A stretch of DNA of 64,000 nt from Streptoalloteichus tenebrarius (GTDB lineage: Bacteria; Actinomycetota; Actinomycetes; Mycobacteriales; Pseudonocardiaceae), in contig NZ_JAMTCP010000006.1 in the NCBI RefSeq assembly GCF_024171885.1, positions 62,001-126,000 on the forward strand, read 5' to 3'. The notes below the pieces were generated by a model. That model was not told the origin of the DNA. It worked only from the letters and a program-made list of their open reading frames with translations, and searched no databases. Below are positions 49,200 through 58,041 of the stretch, piece by piece; positions within the stretch are counted from its first letter, which is position 1, and the number at the start of each line of letters is the position of its first letter. The position numbers and the translations under genes are program-made.

Positions 49200-51716
49200 G
49201 TGCGAGTCAGGGACGGCCTGCTCCAGCTCCTCGGGCTCTGCGTCCTGGCCGGCGTCCTCGTCGCGGGGATGCTGTTCCCGGTCGTGGGCTCGATCGGCGT
49301 CGTCTCCAACCGCGCCAGCGACACCGTCGACAACATCTCGGCCGACCTGGTCGGCGTCGACCCGCCCCTGGTCACGACGATCACCGACGTCACGGGCAAC
49401 GCGATCGCCTACCTCTACGACCAGTACCGGGTGCTCACGCCGCCGGACAAGATCGCCGACACGATGAAGGCGGCGATCGTCGCCATGGAGGACAAGCGGT
49501 TCTACGAGCACGACGGCGTCGACTGGCGGGGCACGATGCGCGCCTTCGTCACCAACCAGCTCCACGGCGAGATCGCCCAGGGCGGGTCGTCGCTGACCCA
49601 GCAGTACATCAAGAACTACCTGGTCCACGTGGTGGCCAAGACGCCGACCGAGCGGGCGCGGGCCACCGAGCAGACGCCGGCCCGCAAGCTCCGCGAGATC
49701 AGGGTGGCGTTGCAGCTCGAGAAGAGGCTGGGCAAGGACGAGATCCTCACCCGCTACCTGAACGTCGTGCCGTTCGGGAACCAGACCTACGGCGTGGCCG
49801 CCGCGGCCAGGACCTACTTCGACACGACGCCCGACCAGCTCACCATTCCCCAGGCCGCCATGCTGGCCGGACTGGTGAACCAACCGGGCTACCTCAATCC
49901 GGTGACAAACCCGGACGGCGCGGTCAAACGGCGCAACACCGTGATCGACAAGATGGTCGAGTACGGCAGCATCACCCGCGAGATGGGCGAGGAGGCCAAG
50001 CAGCAGCCGCTGGGCCTCGTGCAGCCGCTCAACATGCTCCAGAACGGGTGCATCGGCGCGGGGCCGTCCGACGGCTTCTTCTGCTCGTACGTCCTCCAGT
50101 ACCTCGAACGCGCCGGCTTCTCGCTGGACAACGTCAAACGCGGTGGCTACACCATCAGGACCACGCTCGACCCGCTCATCACCAAGGCGGCCAAGCAGGC
50201 CGCCGAGGCCCAGGTCCCCAAGCAGACCAAGGGAATCGCGAACGCGATGGCCGTGGTCCAGCCGGGCAGGGACCGGCACCGGGTGCGGGCGCTGGTCGCC
50301 AACCGGGACTACGGGCTGGACGTCGAGAAGGGCCAGACCCAGTACGACCTGCCGAGCGGCGTGACGAAGTTCGGCGCCGGCTCGATCTACAAGATCTTCG
50401 TGGCCGCCGCGGCCCTGGAGAAGGGCATGGGAATCCACAACATCGTGGACGTGCCCTCGAGCTACACCTCCCGCGTCTACCTGAACAACCTGGGCCCCTA
50501 CACCGTCCACAACGCGCCGACCGCCTCCTACCGCAGCTCGATGACGCTCCAGGACGCCCTGGCCCAGTCGCCGAACACCACGTTCGTCAAGCTCCAGGAG
50601 CGCGTGGGACTGGACGCCGCGGTCGACATGGCGATCCGCCTGGGGCTGCGCGAGGGCATGCAGGGGGTCAACCGCAGCGGCGAGCCGCTCGCCCGCGACG
50701 GGTCGAACGGCCCGTCCCAGGCGCAGTTCATCAAGGACAACAAGATCGGCCCCTTCACCCTCGGGTTCGGCCCGACCAGCGTGTTGGAGCTGGCCAACGT
50801 CAGCGCGACGTTGATGAGCGGCGGCATGTGGTGCCCGCCAAGCCCCATCGAGGAGGTGCTCGACCGCCACGGCCGGCCGGTGCCCCTCACCGAGGCGCCC
50901 TGCGAGCAGGTGGTGGCCAGCGGGCTGGCGAACACCCTCGCCATCGGGCTGAGCAAGGACGACCAGCAGGGCGGCACCGCGTTCAACGCGGCCAAGGAGG
51001 TCGACTGGAACCGGCCGATGATCGGCAAGACCGGGACGACGGAGAACTACCACTCGGCCGGCTTCACCGGCTCCACCCCGCAGTTCTCCGGAGCCACCCT
51101 GATCTTCACGGACGGCGTCGGACCGCAGGGCATCTGCGACGGCAAACCGCCGAGGCTGTGCGGGAACGGCGGCCACATGTTCGGCGGCATGGTGCCGGCG
51201 CGCACCTGGTTCGCGGCGATGAAGGAGATCCACGCCGGGCTCCCCGCGGAGCCCCTGCCTCCCGCCGACCCCCGGTACCTGCACGGCGGAAGCGAGGTGC
51301 GGGTGCCGGACGTCGTGGGCAAGGCGGAGAACGAGGCGCGGACGCTGCTGGAGCAGGCCGGCTACAAGGTCGAGCGGCGGTCGATCAACAGCTCGTTCCC
51401 GAAGGGCGTGGTGGCCAGCCAGAGCCCCCGGGGCGTGGCGCTGCCCGGCGAGATGGTTACGATCTGGGTCAGCAGCGGGCACGTGCCCCAGCCGTCGCCG
51501 AGCGAGGGGCCGTCGGCGACCAGCCGTCCGGAGAGCCCGGGGCGCAACGCCCCCGACCAGGGGAGCACTCCGCCGTCCCAGTCGCCGACGTCGCCGCGGA
51601 CGACCGAGGGCGGGCAGTCGACGAACCCGCGCTTCAGCGAGCCTCCGCCCGACGGCCCGCCCCCTGGCGGCCCACCGCCGTACCGGATCCCCACGTTGTC
51701 CCCGTATCGGCGCTGA
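49200..51716 (+). CDS. ponA2: Bifunctional class A penicillin-binding protein PonA2 with PASTA domain
   Basis: An 838-residue class A PBP. One N-terminal transmembrane helix is followed by a GT51 glycosyltransferase (catalytic E97 in EDKRFYEHDGVDW; QGGSSLTQQYIKN) and a transpeptidase (S395-IYK398, SPN in AQSPNTTF, K610-TGTT). A PASTA domain lies near residues 700-760 (VRVPDVVGKAENEARTLLEQ). A Pro/Ser-rich tail ends PYRR. It builds peptidoglycan from lipid II, with the active sites outside the membrane. It is leaderless from GTG 49200. Divergent from whiB4 as Rv3682 is from Rv3681c. The PASTA domain would sense muropeptides or beta-lactams. Confidence 0.93.
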   Translation: MRVRDGLLQLLGLCVLAGVLVAGMLFPVVGSIGVVSNRASDTVDNISADLVGVDPPLVTTITDVTGNAIAYLYDQYRVLTPPDKIADTMKAAIVAMEDKRFYEHDGVDWRGTMRAFVTNQLHGEIAQGGSSLTQQYIKNYLVHVVAKTPTERARATEQTPARKLREIRVALQLEKRLGKDEILTRYLNVVPFGNQTYGVAAAARTYFDTTPDQLTIPQAAMLAGLVNQPGYLNPVTNPDGAVKRRNTVIDKMVEYGSITREMGEEAKQQPLGLVQPLNMLQNGCIGAGPSDGFFCSYVLQYLERAGFSLDNVKRGGYTIRTTLDPLITKAAKQAAEAQVPKQTKGIANAMAVVQPGRDRHRVRALVANRDYGLDVEKGQTQYDLPSGVTKFGAGSIYKIFVAAAALEKGMGIHNIVDVPSSYTSRVYLNNLGPYTVHNAPTASYRSSMTLQDALAQSPNTTFVKLQERVGLDAAVDMAIRLGLREGMQGVNRSGEPLARDGSNGPSQAQFIKDNKIGPFTLGFGPTSVLELANVSATLMSGGMWCPPSPIEEVLDRHGRPVPLTEAPCEQVVASGLANTLAIGLSKDDQQGGTAFNAAKEVDWNRPMIGKTGTTENYHSAGFTGSTPQFSGATLIFTDGVGPQGICDGKPPRLCGNGGHMFGGMVPARTWFAAMKEIHAGLPAEPLPPADPRYLHGGSEVRVPDVVGKAENEARTLLEQAGYKVERRSINSSFPKGVVASQSPRGVALPGEMVTIWVSSGHVPQPSPSEGPSATSRPESPGRNAPDQGSTPPSQSPTSPRTTEGGQSTNPRFSEPPPDGPPPGGPPPYRIPTLSPYRR

Positions 51717-51740
51717 CGCCTCCGGGGTGGCCCGGAACGA

Positions 51741-51787
51741 GGCAACGCCCCCTGTCTGTCCTTTTTGGACAGACAGGGGGCATTGCC
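51741..51787. terminator. Strong terminator after ponA2
   Basis: GGCAACGCCCCCTGTCTGTCC (51741-51761) pairs with 51767-51787 over 21 positions with one G-T wobble and a TTTTT loop. It lies 24 nt after the ponA2 stop, in front of the opposing yqeY. Confidence 0.78.
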
Positions 51788-51838
51788 GTTCCGCTCCTGG
51801 GGACCTTCTGCCGCGCTGGACGCGGCGCGCCGCCGGCC

Positions 51839-52309
51839 TCAGCCCTGGAGGTGGCCGCGCACGGCCGCCGCGATCCTGGCGCCCTCGGCACGGCCCGCGA
51901 CCCTGGCGTTGGCCGCCTTCATGACCTGCCCCATCTGCTTCGGGCCAGGGCGTTCCCCGAGCAGGCGGGCGACCTCATCGACGGCCTCGCGCACGAGTTC
52001 GGCCAGGGTGGCGTCGTCGAGCTGCGCCGGCAGGTAGCGGGCCAGCACCTCGCCCTCGGCGCGTTCCTTGGCCGCCAGCTCGTCCCGTCCCGCGCCGGCG
52101 AACGCCTCGGCCGCCTCCCGGCGCTTCTTGGCCTCCCTGCGGAGGACCCTGAGCACCTCGTCGTCGGACAGCTCACGGGCGGCCGAGCCGGCCACCTCCT
52201 CGGTCGTGATCGCGGCCAGCGCCATCCGCAGCGTGTCCACCACGGTGGTGTCCCGCTCCTTGATCGCCGCGGCCAGATCGGCCTGCAACCGCGCCTTCAA
52301 CTCCGCCAT
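51839..52309 (-). CDS. yqeY: GatB/YqeY-domain protein
   Basis: A 156-residue YqeY protein: an N-terminal helical domain (MAELKARLQADLAAAIKERD) and a C-terminal GatB/YqeY tail domain (AELVREAVDEVARLLGERPG; MGQVMKAANARVAGRAEGA). The fold matches the tRNA-binding tail of GatB but the protein lacks the amidotransferase part. Reported in some species to affect tRNA amidation or stress. TAGGGT (52322-52317) ends 7 nt before ATG 52309: leaderless. Convergent with ponA2. Confidence 0.85.
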   Translation of the reverse strand: MAELKARLQADLAAAIKERDTTVVDTLRMALAAITTEEVAGSAARELSDDEVLRVLRREAKKRREAAEAFAGAGRDELAAKERAEGEVLARYLPAQLDDATLAELVREAVDEVARLLGERPGPKQMGQVMKAANARVAGRAEGARIAAAVRGHLQG

Positions 52310-52870
52310 GAATCAGACCCTACTCGGCATCCCGCCACTCGGCGCCCGGCGTTTTCCCGGCACGAACAGGGAAAGCAGAGGACATCGAACGAGACAGCCC
52401 TGCGCAGCAAGCGGTTGTGAATGCCTTTCACGCAAGCTTCTGGGTCTGGCAGCAGGCCACACCCTCCTCGATGCGGCAACTGCCACGGACGGCGTATTCC
52501 CATCCGAATCTCGCGCTCGGAGCGGGGCCGAACCCCAGCTCGCCGCGGCCACACAGCCAGAAGAACTTTGGGAAGAGCACAATTTTGTCCCATCCGCACT
52601 CCCTTTTCGCCAGCAGCGTCCCGAAGTTCCCGGTCCTACTGGTGACGCACCGCGCGTCGTCTCCGTCGGAGAACCGACGGAAAGCAGCCAAATCGAAGAG
52701 GGTCTGAGCCCTCGGAGCAGAGACACCGCTTTTGGGTGACGCTGACGACTCCGAAGGACCGGTCCCCGCTCTCCCCCATCCTGACCACGACACTCGCGCT
52801 CGGTCAGCACCCTCGCCGCCGAAGGCGGGCTACGTCAGGCCGCCGTGACGCGCGCCGTAGTCTCGGAGTC
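52310..52870. other. 561-bp region of unusually low GC without a clear gene
   Basis: By hand count the 60-base lines from 52381 to 52740 range from about 52 to 73% GC, averaging about 62%, well below the genes around. Open frames exist on both strands but none has a Shine-Dalgarno, a leaderless signal or recognisable content. The yqeY promoter (52317-52322) and that of the metallophosphoesterase (52858-52863) lie at its edges. GTGAA...TTCAC occurs at 52415-52430. A remnant or an RNA gene is possible. Confidence 0.4.
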
Positions 52871-53833
52871 GTGAACACCTTCGGTCGGATCCTGCTCGGC
52901 ACCGCCGCACTCGGCGTGGGCACGCTCGCCTACTCCGCCGGATACGAGCGACGACGGTGGACCCTGCGACAGGCCACCCTGCCGGTGCTCGCGGCGGGCT
53001 CCCAGCCGATGCGCGTGTTGCACATCTCCGACCTGCACATGACCCCGGGGCAGGAGTCGAAGCAGCGCTGGGTGTCCTCCCTCGCCGATCTCCGCCCCGA
53101 CCTCGTGGTGAACACCGGCGACAACCTCGCGCACCCCCAGGCCGTCCCTGCCGTGCTGCGGGCGCTGGGGCCGCTGCTGGAGTTCCCCGGGGTGTTCGTC
53201 TGGGGCAGCAACGACTACTACGCGCCGAGGCCGAAGAACCCGGCGCGGTACCTGTTGCCCTCCAGCAAGACCAAGCGCATCCACGGCGTTCCCCTGCCCT
53301 GGCAGGACCTTCGCGCGGCGATGGCGGAGCGGGGATGGCTCGATCTGACCCACGTGCGCCGTCGGCTGACCGTCGCCGGGCAGGCGGTCGTCGCCGCCGG
53401 TCTGGACGACCCGCATCTCAAGCGGGACCGGTACGAGCAGATCGCCGGGCGGCCGGACCCCAGGGCGGCCCTGCGGCTGGGCGTCACCCACTCCCCGGAG
53501 CCGCGCGTGCTGGACGGGTTCGCCGGGGACGGCTACGACCTGGTGCTGGCCGGGCACACCCACGGCGGACAGCTCCGCCTTCCCGGGTACGGCGCGATCG
53601 TGACCAACTGCGAACTCGACCGGAGCAGGGCGCGGGGCGCGTCCCGGTGGGGCGCGCACACCTGGCTGCACGTCTCGGCGGGCCTGGGAACGTCGCCCTA
53701 TGCGCCGGTGCGGTTCGCCTGCCCGCCGGAGGCGACCCTCCTCACGCTCGTGCCCCGAGACGAAAATCCTGGTCAGGGCGGTGTGACGGAGGCTACGGGG
53801 GCCCGATTCGGTGCTGGGGCCGACTACCTGTAA
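52871..53833 (+). CDS. Membrane-anchored calcineurin-like metallophosphoesterase (Rv3683-like)
   Basis: A 320-residue phosphoesterase with an N-terminal hydrophobic anchor (ILLGTAALGVGTLAYSAGY). Metal motifs in order: HISDLHMTPG (DxH), VVNTGDNLAH (GD), WGSNDYY (the GNHD position with GSND), and LAGHTHGGQLRLPGYG (GHTH). The YaeI/UDP-diacylglucosamine-hydrolase-like group. TAGTCT (52858-52863) ends 7 nt before GTG 52871, so it is leaderless. It immediately precedes tRNA-Pro, as in M. tuberculosis. Substrate unknown. Confidence 0.85.
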   Translation: MNTFGRILLGTAALGVGTLAYSAGYERRRWTLRQATLPVLAAGSQPMRVLHISDLHMTPGQESKQRWVSSLADLRPDLVVNTGDNLAHPQAVPAVLRALGPLLEFPGVFVWGSNDYYAPRPKNPARYLLPSSKTKRIHGVPLPWQDLRAAMAERGWLDLTHVRRRLTVAGQAVVAAGLDDPHLKRDRYEQIAGRPDPRAALRLGVTHSPEPRVLDGFAGDGYDLVLAGHTHGGQLRLPGYGAIVTNCELDRSRARGASRWGAHTWLHVSAGLGTSPYAPVRFACPPEATLLTLVPRDENPGQGGVTEATGARFGAGADYL

Positions 53834-53849
53834 GCTAAGTCCCGTCCAA

Positions 53850-53923
53850 CGGGGTGTGGCGCAGCTTGGGAGCGCGCTTCGTTCGGGTCGAAGAGGTCGT
53901 GGGTTCAAATCCCGCCACCCCGA
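53850..53923 (+). tRNA. tRNA-Pro (anticodon CGG)
   Basis: A 74-nt cloverleaf. The acceptor stem CGGGGTG (53850-53856) pairs with CACCCCG (53916-53922), with discriminator A at 53923. The D arm is GCGCAGCTTGGGAGCGC, the anticodon stem CTTCG/CGAAG encloses TTCGGGT (anticodon CGG) and the T arm has GGTTCAAATCC. No CCA is encoded. Confidence 0.95.
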
Positions 53924-54012
53924 CAGGACGCAGGGCCGCGGAGCCGGAAGGCACCGCGGCCCTGCTGCTTTTCACCCGTTCGGCGCGGCCACACTGCGGT
54001 AGGAAGATCACC

Positions 54013-54816
54013 GTGGATCCCACGGAGCTCCGGGACCGGATGTACGGGCCGGAGGATCTCGCCACCCGGGACATGTTCGCGGGCGGTTTCATCAACTTCG
54101 GTTACTGGGCCAGCATTCCGCTCGACGGCCCGCTGAGCGTCGAGCAACGGATCACGAGCCAACGCCGGCTGTACGAGGTCGCGCTGGACGCCCTCGGGGT
54201 CTCGCCGGCGACCCGACTGCTGGAGGTCGGGTGCGGGCGGGGGCTGGGCACGGCGTTGGCCGCCGGCGCGTACCGGGCCCGGTCGGCCCACGGCGTCGAC
54301 ATCCACCCTGACCAGGTGGCCAGGGCGCGGCGGGCCAACGCCGAGGCGATCCGCGCGGGGAGAGGACGGCTCGACTACCGCCAGGGAGCGGCCAACGACC
54401 TCCCGTTCCCGGACGGTTCCTTCGAGCGAGTGCTGTCCGTCGAGGCGGCCCAGCACTTCGACGACGTCCCCGGGTTCGCCAGGGAGGCGTTCCGGGTGCT
54501 CTCCCCCGGTGGGCGTCTGCTCGTCACGACGTTCTTCGCCACGGGCGAGTCGTACGCGGGGGAACTCGCGAGCCTGTTGGAGACGATGCGCATGGGCATC
54601 GACCACGCCACGAGTGTGGGGAGCATGGCGCGTGCGCTCACCGCCGCGGGCTTCTCCGAGGTCAGCACCCGCAGCATCGGGGAGCACGTGTGGCCGGGCT
54701 GGGACCGCTGGCTGGCGCAGACGGAGGGCGCCAACCACTGGACGAGGAACTGGCTCACCGCCTACCGGCTGGGGCTACTCGACTACTACGTGGTCGTCGC
54801 CCAGCGAGCGGCCTGA
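54013..54816 (+). CDS. SAM-dependent class I methyltransferase
   Basis: A 267-residue methyltransferase. The SAM motif is LLEVGCGRGLGTAL, followed by GVDIHPDQVARAR (acidic loop), ANDLPFPDGSFERVLSVEA (motif II/III) and LSPGGRLLVTTFFATG. It resembles the GMT/tocopherol/sterol-C methyltransferase group; the N-terminal MYGPEDLATRDMFAGGFINFGYW may cap the substrate pocket. GTG 54013 has AGGA upstream. It starts 89 nt after tRNA-Pro. The substrate, probably a small lipophilic molecule, is unknown. Confidence 0.82.
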   Translation: MDPTELRDRMYGPEDLATRDMFAGGFINFGYWASIPLDGPLSVEQRITSQRRLYEVALDALGVSPATRLLEVGCGRGLGTALAAGAYRARSAHGVDIHPDQVARARRANAEAIRAGRGRLDYRQGAANDLPFPDGSFERVLSVEAAQHFDDVPGFAREAFRVLSPGGRLLVTTFFATGESYAGELASLLETMRMGIDHATSVGSMARALTAAGFSEVSTRSIGEHVWPGWDRWLAQTEGANHWTRNWLTAYRLGLLDYYVVVAQRAA

Positions 54817-54874
54817 GCACGGGGCCGACCGGGGGAATCCGTCGCCCGGAGGGACGCGGTGGCAGGATCGGGGC

Positions 54875-56713
54875 GTGACCGACCACCCCGTTGCCGAGGT
54901 TCCCGAGCGGCTGTTCGACGACCCGGAGGCCGAGGCCCGCTGGCGGACCCGCTTCACCGCGCCCCGCACGTCGCTGCCGGACTGGGCCCGTGACGAGCCG
55001 GACCACTCGCTGTACCTGTCCAACGCCAGCGGCGTGTGGGAGATCTACGCGTGGGACCGGGCCAGCGACACCCACCGCCGGGTCACCAACCGCCCCAACG
55101 GGACCTACCACGGCCTCATCAGCCCCGACGGCAAGTCGATCTGGTGGTTCGACGACACCGACGGCGACGAGTTCGGCATCTGGCGGATCGAGAGCTTCGA
55201 CCTGGTGCCCGAGGGCGCGCGGCCGCGGTCGGTGCCCGGCGTCCACGCCGGCTACCCGGCCGGCGTCGAGGTCGGGCTCACCCTGGCCGCGCTGGGCGCC
55301 TCGACCGACGACGGCACCACGATCTGGGTCGCCGACGGCGAGGGCGAGGCCCGCGTGGTCTACCAGCACGAACAGGACGCCGGGGTGTCGGCGCTGTCCC
55401 GGGACGAGGCGCTGCTGGCGATCTCGCACTCCGAACACGGCGACAGCAGGCACCCCGCGCTGCGCGTCCTGCGCACCGCCGACGGCGGAACCGTCGCGGA
55501 GAAGTGGGACGGCCCGGGGAAGGGGCTCGAAGCCCTGGCCTTCAGCCCGGTCCCCGGCGACCAGCGGCTGCTCGCGCTGCACGAGCGCCGCGGCCGTGAG
55601 GAACTGCTGATCTGGGACGTCGCCACGGACACCGAGACCGAGATCGAGCTCGACCTGCCCGGCGAGGTCGCGGCCGACTGGTACCCCGACGGACGCGCGT
55701 TGCTCGTGGTGCACACCCACCAGGCGCGCACGACGCTGCACCACTACGACCTGGAGCGGCGGGAACTCACTCCGCTCGACATCCCCGCCGGCACGATCGG
55801 CTCGGCGAGCGTCCGCCCCGACGGCGTGATCGAGTACTCGTGGTCCTCCGGCGAGCACCCGCCCGTGGTGCGCGCCCGGCACCGGGACGGCAGCGACCAC
55901 GTGCTGCTGGAGCCCGCCGGCGCCCGCGCGGCCTCGTCGCAGCCCCTCGTGGACGTGTTCGTGCCCGCGCCCGGGGGCGACGTGCACGCGCTGGTGGCCC
56001 GACCGGCCAACGCCGGGGACGGACCCCTGCCGACAGTGTTCAGCCTGCACGGCGGGCCGCACGCCGCCGACGAGGACCGGTTCTCCGCCTACCGCGCGGT
56101 GTGGCTCGACGCCGGGTTCGCGGTCGTGCACGTGAACTACCGGGGTTCGACGGGCTACGGCTCGGCGTGGCGGGACGCGATCGAGGGGCGGCCCGGACTC
56201 ACCGAGCTGGAGGACGTCGCCGCGGTGCACGACTGGGCCGTGCGCACGGGGGTCGCCGATCCCGCGCGGTGCGTGGTGTCCGGGGCCTCCTGGGGCGGCT
56301 ACCTCACCCTGCTCGCCCTCGGCACCCAGCCCGAGCGCTGGGCGGCCGGCGTGGCCGGGGTGCCGGTGGCGGACTACGTGTCCGCGTACGCCGACGAGAT
56401 GGAGCCCCTGCGGGCCTACGACCGCGCGTTGTTCGGCGGTTCCCCTGACGAGGTGCCCGAGCGGTACCGCGCGTCGTCCCCGATCACGTACGTCGACGCG
56501 GTCCGGGCTCCCGTCCTGGTGCTGGCCGGCGAGAACGACCCGAGGTGCCCGATCCGGCAGATCGAGAACTACCTGGGCAGGCTCGCCGAGCGCGGCGCCC
56601 GGTACGAGGTGTACCGCTACGACGCCGGTCATGGTTCGTTGGTGGTGGCGGAGACGATCCGGCAGACCGCGGCCGAGGTGGCCTTCGCCCGCCGTGCCCT
56701 CCAGCTTTCCTGA
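54875..56713 (+). CDS. S9-family prolyl oligopeptidase-like peptidase
   Basis: A 612-residue S9 peptidase. The N-terminal two-thirds (to about residue 375) is a beta-propeller with repeats such as SPDGKSIWWFDDTDGDEF. The C-terminal alpha/beta hydrolase has Ser in SGASWGGYLTL, Asp in VLAGENDPRCP and His in YDAGHGS, so the triad is complete. It would be an intracellular aminopeptidase of the acylaminoacyl-peptidase type; no signal peptide is seen. CAGGAT (54863-54868) ends 6 nt before GTG 54875: leaderless. A strong terminator follows. Confidence 0.88.
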   Translation: MTDHPVAEVPERLFDDPEAEARWRTRFTAPRTSLPDWARDEPDHSLYLSNASGVWEIYAWDRASDTHRRVTNRPNGTYHGLISPDGKSIWWFDDTDGDEFGIWRIESFDLVPEGARPRSVPGVHAGYPAGVEVGLTLAALGASTDDGTTIWVADGEGEARVVYQHEQDAGVSALSRDEALLAISHSEHGDSRHPALRVLRTADGGTVAEKWDGPGKGLEALAFSPVPGDQRLLALHERRGREELLIWDVATDTETEIELDLPGEVAADWYPDGRALLVVHTHQARTTLHHYDLERRELTPLDIPAGTIGSASVRPDGVIEYSWSSGEHPPVVRARHRDGSDHVLLEPAGARAASSQPLVDVFVPAPGGDVHALVARPANAGDGPLPTVFSLHGGPHAADEDRFSAYRAVWLDAGFAVVHVNYRGSTGYGSAWRDAIEGRPGLTELEDVAAVHDWAVRTGVADPARCVVSGASWGGYLTLLALGTQPERWAAGVAGVPVADYVSAYADEMEPLRAYDRALFGGSPDEVPERYRASSPITYVDAVRAPVLVLAGENDPRCPIRQIENYLGRLAERGARYEVYRYDAGHGSLVVAETIRQTAAEVAFARRALQLS

Positions 56714-56758
56714 CCTTCCTGAAGGCGAGCTGAAGGCTCTGCGGGGAGACCGCGACGT

Positions 56759-56798
56759 CGAAGGGGCCGGAGACCGCGTGCGGTCTCCGGCCCCTTCG
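56759..56798. terminator. Terminator after the S9 peptidase
   Basis: CGAAGGGGCCGGAGACCGC (56759-56777) is perfectly complementary to 56780-56798, with GT between the arms: a 19-bp stem. Between convergent genes and 45 nt after the peptidase stop, so bidirectional. Confidence 0.7.
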
Positions 56799-56851
56799 GA
56801 CTGGTCTGGCCTCTGACGCCCCTGGGACGCACCGGCTCCAGACGCCGCGGG

Positions 56852-57340
56852 TCAGCTCTCCACGAGCTTGGCCTGCCACATCCAGCGCGCCTTCTCGAGC
56901 TCCTGGGTGATCTCGATGAACAGGTCCTGGGTGACCGGGTCGGGCCGCTCCGACTCCTCCACCCGGGTGCGCATCCGCAGCGCGACGACGTCGAGGGCCT
57001 CGACGATGGCCCGCACCACGCTCTTGTCGGTCTGCCAGCCCTCCGGGAACTCCGGGACGCGGGAGCCCGCGGCGACCGTGCGCACCCGACCGTCGGGGGA
57101 CACGCCGATCGCGGCCGCGCGCTCGGCGACCTCGTCGGTGTACTTCCTGGCGAGCGCGACCAGTTCGTCCAGGTGGAAGTGGACGTCGCGGAAGTGCCGG
57201 CCCACGACGTTCCAGTGCGCCTGCTTGGCGACGAGCGAGAGGTCGATGAGGTCCAGCAGGGCGGCCTGGAGCAGGGCTCCGGTGGACTCCCGCTCCGACT
57301 GTCCCAGGGTGCTGGTGATGGGGTGGCTCATGGTGGTCAT
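56852..57340 (-). CDS. dps: Dps-family ferritin-like DNA-binding protein
   Basis: A 162-residue Dps. The ferroxidase residues at the dimer interface are in LVAKQAHWNVVG (His), FHLDELVALARKY (His/Asp/Glu) and DEVAERAAAIG. The C-terminus is an amphipathic helix (QELEKARWMWQAKL) and there is no long basic N-terminal tail. It stores iron and protects DNA from peroxide as a dodecamer. ATG 57340 has GAGGAG about 9 nt upstream. Convergent with the S9 gene; other oxidative stress genes (furA-katA) are 2 kb away. Confidence 0.92.
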   Translation of the reverse strand: MTTMSHPITSTLGQSERESTGALLQAALLDLIDLSLVAKQAHWNVVGRHFRDVHFHLDELVALARKYTDEVAERAAAIGVSPDGRVRTVAAGSRVPEFPEGWQTDKSVVRAIVEALDVVALRMRTRVEESERPDPVTQDLFIEITQELEKARWMWQAKLVES

Positions 57341-57459
57341 GCGTGTCACTCCTCGGCGGTAGCGACTCACGAGAGGTCCGGTTCGAGCGTCGCTCGCCCA
57401 CGGCGTTCCCGCAGCCCGAACCGCCCCCTCCCCCCACGTCGAGGCCGCCCGACCTGGAG

Positions 57460-58041
57460 TTATGTCGCGCTGTGCGCCTTCTCACCCTGTTGGGCCAACG
57501 CGAACTCGACCACCTGGCGGCCGACCGTCCGCAGGTTGTCCGCGACGCGTTCGTCGGAGGACGCGCCCGCCGGGCCGAGCCGGGTCTCGTTCGAGTTGAG
57601 GGCCACGCCGAGCGGGGTGGGCCAGCCGCGCAGCGCGTGCACGATCGACCGCAACGCGGTGAGGGTCGTGACGGCCGCCTGCCACCCCTGGGCGGTCGCG
57701 ACGCACCCGACCGCCCGCCCGTCCAGGTACGGCCGCGCCTCCGAGCGCAGGTCCTCCACGTAGTCGAGGGCGTTCTTGACCAGCCCGGACACCGTGCCGT
57801 GGTAGCCGGGGGAGACGAGGACGACGCCGTCCGCGCCCCGCAGGGTCTCCACGAGGTGCCTGGCCTCCCGGGTCCGCTCCGGAACAGCCGGGTCGTAGAA
57901 CGGCAGCACGAGCTCGGCGCCGGTGATGACCGTCGTCCTCGCGCCGGCCTCCTCGGCTCCGGCCAGCGCGATCCGCAGGGCCCGCTCGGAGGTCGAGTCG
58001 GAGCGGATCGACCCGCCGATGCCCACCACGGTCAGACTCAT
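57460..58041 (-). CDS. NADPH-dependent FMN reductase / chromate-quinone reductase family
   Basis: A 193-residue flavodoxin-like oxidoreductase. The FMN loop is VGIGGSIRSDSTSERAL; the second loop is VLVSPGYHGTVSGLVKNALDY, typical of NADPH:FMN/quinone reductases (ArsH/YieF/MsuE group). Cytoplasmic dimer or tetramer reducing FMN, quinones or chromate. GGAGG lies about 9 nt before ATG 58041. It may belong with dps in defence against oxidative stress, but the 119-nt gap leaves separate transcription open. Confidence 0.87.
   Translation of the reverse strand: MSLTVVGIGGSIRSDSTSERALRIALAGAEEAGARTTVITGAELVLPFYDPAVPERTREARHLVETLRGADGVVLVSPGYHGTVSGLVKNALDYVEDLRSEARPYLDGRAVGCVATAQGWQAAVTTLTALRSIVHALRGWPTPLGVALNSNETRLGPAGASSDERVADNLRTVGRQVVEFALAQQGEKAHSAT

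Noticed and set aside
48686-52420. A 1244-codon open frame across ponA2
   Set aside because: It is the +1 shadow of ponA2, rich in Arg/Gly/Pro, with no domain; the ponA2 frame has complete GT51, transpeptidase and PASTA motifs.
52428-52793. Small ORFs on both strands in the low-GC segment
   Set aside because: Mutually overlapping, no start signals, no recognisable content; described as a gene-free region instead.
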